DNA of 64,000 nucleotides from Mayamaea pseudoterrestris (taxonomy: Eukaryota; Bacillariophyta; Bacillariophyceae; Sellaphorales; Sellaphoraceae), in the NCBI GenBank assembly GCA_027923505.1, contig BROI01000008.1, positions 186,001 through 250,000 of the forward strand, in the 5' to 3' direction. Each line of letters begins with the position of its first letter. Position 1 is the first letter of the stretch. The notes below the pieces were generated by a model that saw only the letters and a program-made list of their open reading frames with translations, was not told the origin of the DNA and made no database searches. The position numbers were made by a program, and so were the translations under genes. Positions 42,799 through 52,966 of this stretch are shown in pieces.

Positions 42799-43906
42799 AG
42801 GTTTGTTATTTTAAGTAACACTGCCATATACACATGCACATTATGCGTTTATACAAATAAGACTACTGCTGATGGCAGTATTGAGCATCATCGATTCTGT
42901 GACCATGATTTCCCGTGTCGTCCAGCGATCTTACAAACGCCGCCAAGGGTCATGGATGCTCCTCCAACCTTTTTGACAGCACTGATTATATGCGGTTGAG
43001 CAAAGGGGAGCACCGTGGGTTTGCTAGAATCGGCCGTGAGTCCCAACGAACGCCACTGGATCCAGAGTTTATGCGCGTCTTTCATTATCCGCAGGCTCCC
43101 TGTGGGCGAACAACAACGGTGAAGAAGCTGCAGTGTCGACGTTAATGTGTCCGGTCAAAAAAAAAGTTTAAATAATGTGCAGATCAAATTAAATCGAATG
43201 AAGTGTAGTACTGGTACATAGTTCAATCATCAGGGCCTTAGCTGCGACTCGATTCATCAAGTCACGCAGCCAAATGAAACGAGAAGTCATGCAATCGTTC
43301 GTGCTTCTCCGGTGGTGAGACGGAACGCAGAACTATTAAATCGGCGGACGTCAGTGGTGCTCATCGTCGAACTGCCAGCTGCTGGATCAATTTACTATTG
43401 CCTCAATTTTGAATACTCAATTCTATTCATATCCTGCGTCATTTTTCTACAATGTGCTACACTCTCAAAGAGAGTCTAGGATGTGTGTTGCAGTTTGCCC
43501 GTTTCGTACGAAATCGTCAAGCAGATGGCAACCAGATGGGAGCCAGATGGCACGACGGCCCGTCGATTGTCGACTCGAGAGACAACCTCGTCCTCCCGAC
43601 TCTTCGTTCCTAATCCATGCATATCTCGCATCCTCGAGTAAAAAGGTTTGAACGAGCTGTTTACTGTCGGGTATTGAGAGAGCAACGCAACCGTCTACTG
43701 CAAACACTGCAACAACGAGCAAGCGATATTTGTCGTCTCGATTCGCTCGGCTCGAAGGACGCGTAGCAGACTTCCATTCCATTCACTGCTTTTGATAGGC
43801 AATTCAGTAACCATCAGCATACGGTCTGTTGCATTTACATCTCAAATTGTTACAGTACTTTGACTTGAACCACCAAGACTGCCAAGAGGTGCTGAAACGA
43901 GAAATT
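42799..43906. other. 1.1-kb spacer with unresolved small ORFs
   Basis: Two overlapping ORFs lie on opposite strands: plus about 42915-43145 and minus 43085-42888 (starting MKDAHKLWIQWRSLG). A third, minus 43782-43465, starts with ATG and runs 105 codons. None has a domain I know, and opposite-strand overlap makes at most one of the first two coding. A T-run/A-run (aaaaaaaaagttt) is near 43159. The right part probably holds the promoter and 5' leader of the bZIP gene, including a frame open from about 43829 without ATG. Confidence 0.4.
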
Positions 43907-46198
43907 ATGGATCCAAGCCTAAACAATGCGACTGCCGACGCGATGGCTGAAGGGTCAAACGAGTCTCGAGTAAACGACTCGTCGACACACAACTTTCTTT
44001 CATCAGCTCCAGTTTCTAGTTTGCTACCACAGCTTGCAGCGAATGGTCTGTCATTCCAGGGTCAGCAGCAGCAGCAGCACCAGCACCAGCCCAACTTGTT
44101 GACTCAAGCGATTCAGCAGGCTCGATACGCCATGCTCTTGCAAGCTGCTGGATCACTTGAGCAACAAGCTGCTACAGCTAACAATCCTTTGGCTGGTTTG
44201 GCTGCTCTTTCTCAGCTTGCGAACCAAAACAGCATTGTCTTTCCAAGCAGCAACGCTGGCGGAAACCATAGTGTTGCGTCCCTTTCAAGCGCCAGTGCAC
44301 CAGCAGCAGCTATCAACTCAGCTGCCCAGCTTTTGGCGACACATTCGGCAGTGTCAGCTCTCACGGCCTCTCATCATCAAAGCTACGTTGGGCAGTCGTT
44401 GACAAGTCTGGGTACGTTGCATAACATTTTGTGTGTTTGAGCTCAGATGGAATCTCACTAACTATGTGTTATTTCTACTCTGCGCAAATCAGAAAATCAA
44501 GTTAAACTTCTTCATAAACACAAGCAACCGGTACCTCAGACACTGACGCTCCTTCTCGCCGATGCCCGACGCCGTGAGGACAAGAAGTACGCTAAACGTA
44601 TCGCCAACCGAAAATCCGCAAGCACATCGCGCGCCCGAAAGAAGGCCTTGGTCCAGGAAATGACCGATCTCAACGCCAAACTTCGGCGGCAAGCACTTAT
44701 TCTTTCGTTGCTGCCTGACTTGGTGATTGTTACGGATGCTGACGGTGTCATTAACTTTTGCAGCGAGCAAGTGGAGCGAATATTGCAACATCGATCGAGC
44801 GACCTTGTCGGTAGTGCTTTAGGAGATCTGCTGGTTCCGTCGTCACGCGACAAGATGAAGAAACTCATCAGGGTTCTCATCGAGACTGAAGCGTCAGGGG
44901 CCGTTGAAGGCGAAGGCTTGTCGAATGTAAGCGCCCGACTATCTAAAAAGGGCAAGCGGCAGCAAATCTCGGAGGATGCGTCAAACAACCGTCTCGAGTC
45001 TAAGGAGGCAGAGATCACCGGCATTCCTTTGTCGGTCGTTGCGGTCGAGGCTGGTTGTCGAGTTACCAAGGCGGCTCGGGATGGGACTGACAATTCTGAT
45101 GCCAGCCGTGATAGTAACAAGCAAGCATCGTCGTTAACGGGCTCAACAGCGACGGATCCCCGCTCGCCTAATCGTAACACCGGCAGTGATTCGGAAGACA
45201 ACAAGAAGACGGCATTATCCGACAAGGACGCAGTCAAGTCGTCAGACAAAGAGAGTGGTGGCAGCGATGACAACTCAAACGCTAGCTCACTTTCTATGGA
45301 AGGATATGCTGCCCAAGATGCGGCGAGGAAGCTTCAAAGTGCCAACGCCAACCTTGAGCGAAACGTCCGATGGCATAATAAGAACATGAAGGCTTGTGGC
45401 AACACAAGCGCCGAGTACAAAGATGACGTTATTGGTGCAACTGTAACAGCCAATAATGCGTCAGCACGACTGTCATCCCTGCGGGTCCATGAAAGCGAGG
45501 AGCTTGACTTGGGCAAGGACGGCAAGAACCCCGTGCTGTCGGAAGAAGAAGATGGATACCGCGAATCTAATGATTCAAGAGAGGAAACATCATCGTCAAC
45601 TTTTAGTGATACGTCATCGAAAGGAGGTATGTTTGTTAATGCTCGATTGTGCCAATTGTTTGTATCGAAACCATTTTTCTCATCGTATACAACAAACATG
45701 ACTACATTGTTGCATACAGGGCGACGAAAACCAATGGCACCGACGTGCAACGTCTGCTTAATCCGCGACGATTTGACCACCATTTGGTGCGAAGTGACCT
45801 CGTCTATTCGGATTCGGTCTGTGAAACAAGAGGAGCCATTCGACGCCATGATCGATGAACCAAAGAGTAAAGCAAGCGCCAGCAGCAATGCCAGCGACTC
45901 TGACTCGTTTCAAGAGACAATCAAGGAAATTTATTTTTGCTTGCGTCCCATTCGGGCCGGCAGCCACAAGGTAGACGAGAAGTTTCGCTTTCAACGAGTC
46001 GGCTACACGCCAGTTTCTGAAGGCAGTAAGACGGGACAGAGTAGCGCGGAGGGAACTTCGTCAAAGTCGTCTCTGAATGAAACGTTTGGCCAAGACGTCG
46101 ACGAACAAGAGCTTTTGTCGATTCCTCCAAAGAAACGAAAAAATATGCATCAACATGCAGAACAGAAGCCAACTAAGGCTGTTCCTCGCTTGTGCTAA
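43907..46198 (+). CDS. bZIP transcription factor with PAS domain
   Basis: Three exons (43907-44411, 44493-45626, 45720-46198) give 705 residues. An N-terminal Q/A/S-rich activation-type region is followed by the basic region RREDKKYAKRIANRKSASTS (near 190-215) with RARKKALVQEM, a short zipper and, directly after, a PAS core (ILSLLPDLVIVTDADGVINF). This fusion of bZIP and PAS is typical of diatoms, where some members act in CO2 and light responses. It lacks the LOV chromophore motif of aureochromes. A long Ser/Asp/Lys-rich linker leads to a conserved C-terminal block (PMAPTCNVCLIRDDLTTIWC). The 93-bp second intron is in frame and stop-free, so retention adds 31 residues. The ATG at 43907 is the first in the exon. 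Confidence 0.85.
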
Positions 46199-46416
46199 AC
46201 GTGGATATCGCTTGTGTCCATATTATAAATGACATGTCTGTACATATCTAGTTGATCATGCAGTGGTCTCTTTTCTATTAGTAATGCACTACTAGGTTCG
46301 TTCAAATGTTTTAAGAAGTGTCATTGAAATATGCAGCAACACCCTTTCTTTTCTGATGCTACATTAACATTTGGCAGTCCACTTTGTCCCTTTGCATGCT
46401 CCGAGGCGATCAATCG

Positions 46417-46753
46417 GCATCTGCGGGCTGAGACTGGTGACAAGTTGTCACCATACATTGCCATCCCCTGAACCAAGCTTACCACTAGTAGACCAGCCAG
46501 AACAATGCACCATCCTTGTGTAGGCGTGCCCCTGATGGTAAGGTAAATGTTACCAGCACCAACAATCCATCTTGTAGCGCACCTATTAGGATGTGGCACC
46601 ATGACTCAGGGCTTGCTGTAGGGGCGTTTGAAAATCATGGCATCTGCTGGCTGAGACTGGTGACAAGTTGTCACCAATCACATTGCAGTCTACCGAGGGA
46701 CCAGCCAGGCAATCCATCTTGTAGCGCATCTGAAATAAGGATGTTAGCACCAT
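46417..46753. repeat. imperfect direct duplication with palindromic core
   Basis: Unit A (46417-46602, 186 bp) and unit B (46640-46753, 114 bp) share three blocks in the same order: a left block with GGCTGAGACTGGTGACAAG and on through GTTGTCACC, a GACCAGCCAG block, and a right block with CAATCCATCTTGTAGCGCA through AGGATGT and GCACCAT. Unit B lacks about 70 bp between the second and third blocks. Each left block holds the 17-bp inverted repeat GGTGACAAGTTGTCACC (46436-46452 and 46659-46675). This could be a degraded non-coding transposon pair or a duplicated regulatory segment; no coding capacity or target-site duplication is seen. Confidence 0.75.
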
Positions 46754-46791
46754 TCTGGCTTGATTTGGGCTAGGTGCCAATGACCTACTCG

Positions 46792-46799
46792 TACCGGTA
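46792..46799. promoter_or_regulatory. TACCGGTA palindrome (one of seven)
   Basis: This exact 8-bp palindrome occurs at 6268-6275, 11709-11716, 15988-15995, 23950-23957, 42065-42072, 46792-46799 and 57706-57713. About one is expected by chance in a window of this size and composition. Five copies lie within about 260 bp of a probable start codon. A regulatory role is inference. Confidence 0.35.
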
Positions 46800-46961
46800 G
46801 ACGGTGAATGACCGACGAGTCGCGCGACATTAAATCTCTTCCGAGCCACGCGAGGCTCGTCGAGCGGCGGCAGCCATCATGCGCACATCACTCACACCCA
46901 ATGCTGCTTGGAGACACCGTCATACCAGCTCATTATTCTGTGTTCCAGAGAAAGCTCTACA

Positions 46962-48452
46962 ATGGTACATGAATAGAAGAGAATAATTGATTGATACTTC
47001 GACTGGCGTTCCAATTCTCACTAAAGCGATTTTTCCCAGGCTTCACTTGTCACCTGCGTCGTTTCGAGCCTTTCGTTCTGCGTCTGTTCGGCCAGTGCAT
47101 CACTTTTACACGCATGTTGCGGTAATGACAAGCCGTCGACTGTAGCACCAAGTGCCACGTCGGGTCGGAAGCGCTCAGTGGTCCTGCTGTTGCTGAGTGT
47201 TGCCTTGTCACTGGCCTTCCAGTACGGGGTCGGTCCAGCCATTCTGCAATCATCTAGTTCGCCAATTAACGTTGCAGAGTTTGTGACGAATGCTTGGACA
47301 GATGGATGCACTCAATTCAGCTATGACATTGATCTCCAGGAATCATGTGTTGGAAATATGGGCGTCTTTCGAGTGGGTTTTGCAACAATTGTATTCTTTA
47401 CGCTGGCAGGCGTCGGATCCTGGTGTAAACCAACCATGAATCGAGAGGCGTGGCCGGCAAAGTATGTTTTGTATTTTCTGTTGGTTGCTGCCATGTCTTT
47501 TGTGCCAAATGATCCGCTTTTTTCGAAAGTATATTTAAATCAGGCACGAATCGGAGGTGTGCTCTTCATTTTCCTTCAGCAAGTCATCATCGTTGACTGT
47601 GCTCACAACTGGAACGATTCATGGGTCGCCAAGGCGAATAAGGCTGACGCTGAAGAACTAGGGGCAGGCAAAAAGTGGTTGGGAGCTATTTTATGCTCCT
47701 GCGCAATATTGTTCATCGGATCTTTTGTGGGTATAGTGCTCATGTTTGTTGGCTTTTCCGAATGTCGCACAAACATGGGCTTCATCGCATCTACTTTATG
47801 TCTCTGTGTTCTTGTCACTGTAACACAGCTTCTTGGAGAGGAAGGTTCGTTGCTCTCGAGTGCCTCAGTATCGGCATGGGCCGTCTACTTGCTGTACAAT
47901 GCTGTCACGAAGAACCCCAATGAAGTATGCAATCCTATGCTTGGCCAGTCGGGTGGACTTAGCATTGCACTCGGACTCATAATCACCCTCATGAGTTTGG
48001 GATGGACAGGTTGGAGCTATACGGCAGAAGCTCGATTGACACCATCTCACGCAGCGACCAGCGATACTACTGAAGCAGCGAGTGAAACCGAGAAAGAAAC
48101 GTTTGGTAAACGAAAAGTTGTTGGCGTCGTCACCGGCGAAACGGAATCTACAGGCAACGAGGACGACTACGTCAGAGCGCAAGAAAGTCAGGACGAGAAT
48201 GAAGCTGAGGATGCGAAACATGGTGGCCTCTCCACTTCTTGGCGCCTTAACGCCATTCTTGTCGTTGTCACTTGCTGGACATCCATGATCTTGACTCGGT
48301 GGGGTGATATTTCGACCGATGGCTCAGTGGCGAACCCATCCGTTGGAAGCGTTGCGATGTGGATGATAATGACTTCTCAATGGCTTGCGCTGCTCCTCTA
48401 TACTTGGACGTTGGCGGCACCGAAACTTTTCCCAGAAAGGGACTTCACATAG
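46962..48452 (+). CDS. SERINC/TDE1 family membrane protein
   Basis: A 471-residue multi-pass membrane protein of the serine incorporator family. The main exon 47040-48452 reads from ASLVTCVVSSLSFCVCSASA through LLHACCGNDKPS, the Cys-rich N-terminus typical of SERINCs, into about ten helices. Family landmarks are MGVFRVGFATIVFF, DCAHNWNDSW and GWTGWSYTAEARL, with an acidic loop before the last two helices. The exon has no ATG ahead of this sequence. The best fit is an ATG at 46962-46964 directly followed by a 75-bp GTACAT-to-CCCAG intron, so the first exon codes for Met only. The start is therefore inferred, while the main exon is certain. Role in lipid distribution is from the family. Confidence 0.85.
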
Positions 48453-49257
48453 CATAATGCACACGTTTGATTGGTAATATGTGTCATTAAAGTTTACGAC
48501 CTCTACCGTGGAACTGTAGCATATGTATCATCTTGCTCATCTTCCGAGTACTGTATCTCCGCGTCGAGCTGTGTAGATTTTTGTCGATTGCTTTGAGATA
48601 TGCTCATAATGCATAGGTCACTCGCTACCTTACATGTATTGTTGTTCTGCTACTTGCTACTCGACTTATGCATTACGTCCTCTTTGATATTTCATATGCG
48701 CATTATGATAAGGTCGGCTAGCGCATTGGTATCATAGCTAATACTTGCCAGAGGGCTTCCGAGCAAGTCACGGAAGTTAGGGTTAGGCTCTTTATTCGTG
48801 ATCCGGGTGTGGCTTGTTTCTATTCCTTTGCGTTGCTGACGACCAATTGCCACATTAAAACTTATAGTAGATGTTAAAATAAGGCCATAGCGAACGCCAT
48901 TGAGTGGCGGACGACTGCAGACGACTCGAATCGCGGCAGCACATGACAACTCGGCCGCTCTTCGCAGCGTCACTGTAGACATTCATATATCCGCATCGTA
49001 CTGCCTCTTTTGCATTCAGTCTTCGCACGAAAGAGGTGTATAGCTGCGGTTGTCTGTGTGAGAGGGAAGTTCTTAGTTGCTCCCTGCTGAACGTAATTCA
49101 GCGGTGCTCCAGAAGTTGCAGGATCTGGTGGGGTCGCTAAACAAGATTGCGAAGAGTCGCGGTGAAATACAAGTGTTGGAATTGGTGTCTAGATACGACA
49201 GTCCTGTTTTGAGGTCTTCGGTAATCTGCCGCCCAAATAAGGGCGCCCCCGGCAATC
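48453..49257. other. 805-bp spacer upstream of PI4K-like gene
   Basis: No supported gene. A 96-codon minus-strand ORF (48982-48692) has no known domain. Two telomere-like TTAGG(G) units at 48776-48787 are too few to matter. A frame open from 49077 belongs to a different phase than the kinase gene and is probably leader sequence. Confidence 0.4.
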
Positions 49258-51723
49258 ATGGTCAGTCAACAACATCACAAAGCCACTCTACGAGGTCCGG
49301 ATCTCAAACTGTACGTGAGAGACGTTCGCGACAGTCTCCGCAAAAAGTACCCTATATCCGTCAAATCATGGGCGACTATCAAGGACGTCAAATATGCCAT
49401 TTAGCAGCTTACCAAGATTCCTAGTTCAGCCCAGCGCTTGTTTTTTGGTCCGCTCTTGACCTCGGGACGAGAGCTCCCAAATCACAGAACTTTGCACGAC
49501 GCAGGAATTTATCGCTCCGGAGAAACTATCTTGCTGGATATCAAGGGAGCAGTATCACTCTCTGGCTACTCTGCGTTTTCTTCGCTATCGTCTTTACGAT
49601 CGTCGGCGTCTAGCGATGTCTGCATTTCGTCCTCCATGATGGATGCAACGCCTAAGCCGCTTCGCTCGCTTGTGCAGGAAGCGCGGCGAGCGTTTGCCTT
49701 GGGTCTCAAACCAGAATTTGTTTTGGATGGGTCCGGTGGAACTTACTTTTTGCATGATGCACACAAAAACAAGATTGCCGTGTTTAAGCCATCAGATGAG
49801 GAGCCGTACGCTCCGGCAAATCCTCGCGGATACCTTCCGATTGGAGGTTCGGGATCGGGCGAAGTGCAGTCTCTTCGTAAGGGAGTTGCTCCTGGAGAAG
49901 CTTGCATACGAGAGGTGGCCGCGTTTTTGCTGGATCATGATGGAGTCTGCACTGTTCCCATGACTACTTTAGTGGAAGCCAGACACTCGGCCTTTAACAA
50001 TTACGGATCGAGAATGACTGTTGCAAACGGTGGAGCGTCGATTGGCAGTCATTCCATTTCGCCAGCACTGCCAGGTATAATGGCCAACTCAGACACGAAA
50101 AAGGTTGGATCTTTGCAGGAGTTTGTTCGCTGCGATGGAACTACGATGGATGATATTTCTCCGAGCCTCCTGTCGGTTGAAGAAGTGCAAAAGATTGCTT
50201 TGCTCGACATACGCATCTTGAATGCTGACAGAAATGCGGCAAACTTGCTGGTTCGTCGTCGAACCGACGATTCATTGGAGCTAATACCAATTGACCATGG
50301 ATTTTGCTTGCGAACGGTTTCAGATGTCTCGTGGATGGATTGGTGCTGGCTCGATTGGCCGCAGCTAAAGCAGGTATGTATCAGTTTATCTCTCGTCGAC
50401 CGTTTGTGAATCATAAACTTTCCTTTTTTTAACTTAACCCAATTTGTTTCTTTGCTCGTGTCGCAGCCGGTGTGCGATCATCTTAAGAATTACATTGCCG
50501 GACTTGACATTGAAGCTGATGCTCTACTTTTGAGTGAGCGTCTAAACATCTGTCGGGAAGCAATTGACTTTTTCAGGGCATCATCGTCCCTTCTCAAGGC
50601 TGGTGTTAACGCAGGCCTTACCCTTTACGATATTGCTATCCTTTGCTGCCGTAATGACAATCTTGGTGAAGTTCCGTCCATGTTAGAAAAGCTGTTAGAC
50701 ATGGCTTCTGAGTTAGCTTATGTTGCCATAAAGAATGACCGTTGGCACCATAGTGCGGCTTCAAGAGCGATTGTCGAGCAACTGAATCCAGTGTTTCAGC
50801 GTCGCAGCAGTGTCGCTGCTGGATTGAGCTCAAAGAACTGGATTTCTAAGGCAGCCTCTAGCTCTAATTTTCTGTCGCTTCACAAAGGATCCCATGGTCA
50901 AAAGGTCATTGCCGATGCAAGCCTGTTCGCGGCTGAATTTGCACCGCCTGGAATGGCGCAGTCGTCGGCCTCGTCGGAATCAAGTGTAGAGCCTGTGGAC
51001 GCGATTGACGAAGCGGAAGAAAACGAGGATTGCGAGGAATGGGCCGCTTCCGTCATTCTTAATGTGAGCGTTGAGCAATTTGGAACGACGGGGCGCGTCA
51101 ACCGATCTGACTCAGTCAGCTCGGACGGATCAACCGACTCGGGTCACCGTGGCTTTTGGCACGTACGTCCGAGTTTTTCTCCCGAAGCGTCGGACGATGG
51201 CTCGGAGAGCTGGGATACGTATGATCACGAGGAATTATCTTTTGAGCCGGACTTTACAAGCCAGATAGAGATTTCCAAACCAAAAGACACAAAGTTTGCG
51301 ACTGTAACCTTTGCTCCGGATGTGCCTCTGGTGGACGGTTCGCGTTCCTCCCTAGTTTCAAATCGCCTTACCACGTTGAATGCTCGTCGCCCATCAATGA
51401 TTAACTCTAGCGAAGGCGATTTTTTGTTGCAAAGTAAGCGGCCGTCGACAATGTCATTTACCGAAAGCTGGACGACGGACGATACGACTCCTGCGCTGCC
51501 TCCACCTCTGCCGCGATCTGAAAGCAACATTTCTCGGAGCAAAAGTTATTCCGCGCTTTCGGCCGTGAGTGGATCAGGAGACACGAAGAAGAATGCTGCT
51601 GTTCAACAAGAGCGACTGAGCGAAGATGACAATCTTTTTCGCAATTATTTTCACAGTTTTATTGACCTGGTCATAACGCGCGAGACGACGGTGGCGCTTC
51701 ACAATTCAAAGCGTCATGCTTGA
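49258..51723 (+). CDS. type II PI4K-gamma-like kinase with ubiquitin-like domain; one in-frame TAG
   Basis: Two exons (49258-50373 and 50467-51723, 93-bp intron) span 790 codons including one TAG at 49402-49404 (codon 49). An N-terminal ubiquitin-like domain starts at [13 protein letters not shown] and goes on past the stop as [18 protein letters not shown] and [19 protein letters not shown]. It is collinear with ubiquitin without a gap, the TAG sitting where ubiquitin has Gln31. The PI3/4-kinase domain has [34 protein letters not shown] and [10 protein letters not shown], as in plant PI4K-gamma proteins. The C-terminal tail is acidic and Ser-rich. The gene may be a null or recoded allele, a sequence error, or use a downstream start (ATG at 49636 keeps the kinase). 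Lipid-kinase versus protein-kinase activity is unsettled for this family. Confidence 0.8.
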
Positions 51724-51870
51724 TTGTCATTATAGCTGGTGGGATCGCTTGGTCCTTTCTCCTCTAAACTTTGATTCTTTACATAACCAACCTATAAAAA
51801 TACTATATTTAAAGATAAACATTGATACAATGTGCTTGACGAAGTGTTCATCTACCTCTACCCAACGCAT

Positions 51871-52800
51871 TCATTTATCAGAATCCAAATGCAACACCGC
51901 CAGCGACGCAATTGCCGTCCATTGAATTTCCATAAAGTGTCCATCCATCACTGATCGACGCAGTTCTGGAAGGGTTATTGTTTTCAAGCCTTGCCGCTCC
52001 GTATCGGCCCCTCCGACTTGTTCGTTTTCTTGCATGTCCAAGCTATGGCCTTTTTCGTCAGGTGTATCTAACTTGACACACTCCTGCGCCAGGAAACCGT
52101 TCGTCCAACCCATGCCTCGGTTTACGTCCGTGCGAAACCGACCAAGAAATACAAAGTGGCTGCAATGTAGCTTTATCTCCTCCTGTACTTCCCTCTGGGC
52201 TGCCTCGCGAGGCTCTTCACCTGGTTCGACAATGCCGCCTACCAAAGCCATTGATGTTCGACCATCTAATGCGTATTTGGTTTGCTCCAAGACGATGAAA
52301 CGAACATTACGTTTCTCATTATCATGAGGATCGTCGCCAGCAATCATCACTAAGACAGAAATTCTATCATAATAATCGATCCAAACCCAATCGGAGATTA
52401 TGGTATTCGACTCGTCCAAACGGACGGAATGCTGCTGTATCTTGACAAACTTGCTTTCGACTAGACATTTAGAGTCAATAGTCGTATTGGTGCGGTACTC
52501 TTGACCAAGAAATGTTCCAAAAGATGCAACACAATTTGAAGTGCTGCTATGTATACCAACTGGTCGAAGCCAGCGAGTAAAATACGCATTGTTGTCAACA
52601 TGAGTGATAACAGCAATACTTGCGATGACCATGTAACATCCAAGGACAAACGCAACCATGGGCGAAAACTTGAAACGAGATATCGATAGACGTAATGCCA
52701 ACGAAAGGGACGACCAGATCGGAACATGATCGCGCTTGGCTCTCGAGCTTTTGCGAGAAGCGTAACACTGGTTCATTGCCTGTTCCGTGTTGGCACTCAT
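51871..52800 (-). CDS. membrane-anchored Nudix hydrolase
   Basis: This 309-residue protein has a hydrophobic helix near residues 45-65 (MVAFVLGCYMVIASIAVITHV), probably a signal anchor, and a Nudix domain in the C-terminal half. The Nudix box reads GGIVEPGEEPREAAQREVQEE, then IKL; all Glu/Arg metal-binding positions of GX5EX7REUXEEXGU are kept and only the late Gly is Lys. VRFIVLEQTKYALDGRTSMAL before the box suggests an ADP-sugar pyrophosphatase-like subgroup, but the substrate is unknown. The open frame extends to 52908 without ATG, so 52800 is the first start. It is divergent from the beta-galactosidase gene, with 166 bp between start codons. Confidence 0.85.
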   Translation of the reverse strand: MSANTEQAMNQCYASRKSSRAKRDHVPIWSSLSLALRLSISRFKFSPMVAFVLGCYMVIASIAVITHVDNNAYFTRWLRPVGIHSSTSNCVASFGTFLGQEYRTNTTIDSKCLVESKFVKIQQHSVRLDESNTIISDWVWIDYYDRISVLVMIAGDDPHDNEKRNVRFIVLEQTKYALDGRTSMALVGGIVEPGEEPREAAQREVQEEIKLHCSHFVFLGRFRTDVNRGMGWTNGFLAQECVKLDTPDEKGHSLDMQENEQVGGADTERQGLKTITLPELRRSVMDGHFMEIQWTAIASLAVLHLDSDK

Positions 52801-52966
52801 CGCACGAGTCGAGACAGTCTGGCTTGCCCGCTTTTGGTTGGTTTGGATAGAGTCCAGTGGCAATATGCAAGCGATAGTAAAGAAATGCAAATAATCATGA
52901 CGAATCACAATGATGTGATGGGTCTTACGACATCAAATAGAACCAGTGCGACATATTGATGGATCC

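Larger units (their letters stand above)
46199..46961. other. 763-bp spacer upstream of SERINC
   Basis: No supported gene. It contains the duplicated repeat at 46417-46753 and one TACCGGTA palindrome at 46792-46799, about 163 bp before the SERINC ATG. Confidence 0.5.

Noticed and set aside
48692-48790. tRNA-like D-arm string and two telomere-like TTAGGG units
   Set aside because: No acceptor stem, anticodon arm or T-loop can be built, and two repeat units are within chance.
49311-49404. 94-bp GTACGT...AG intron to explain the UBL stop
   Set aside because: Its removal would delete half of the ubiquitin-like domain and shift the frame, giving an early stop.
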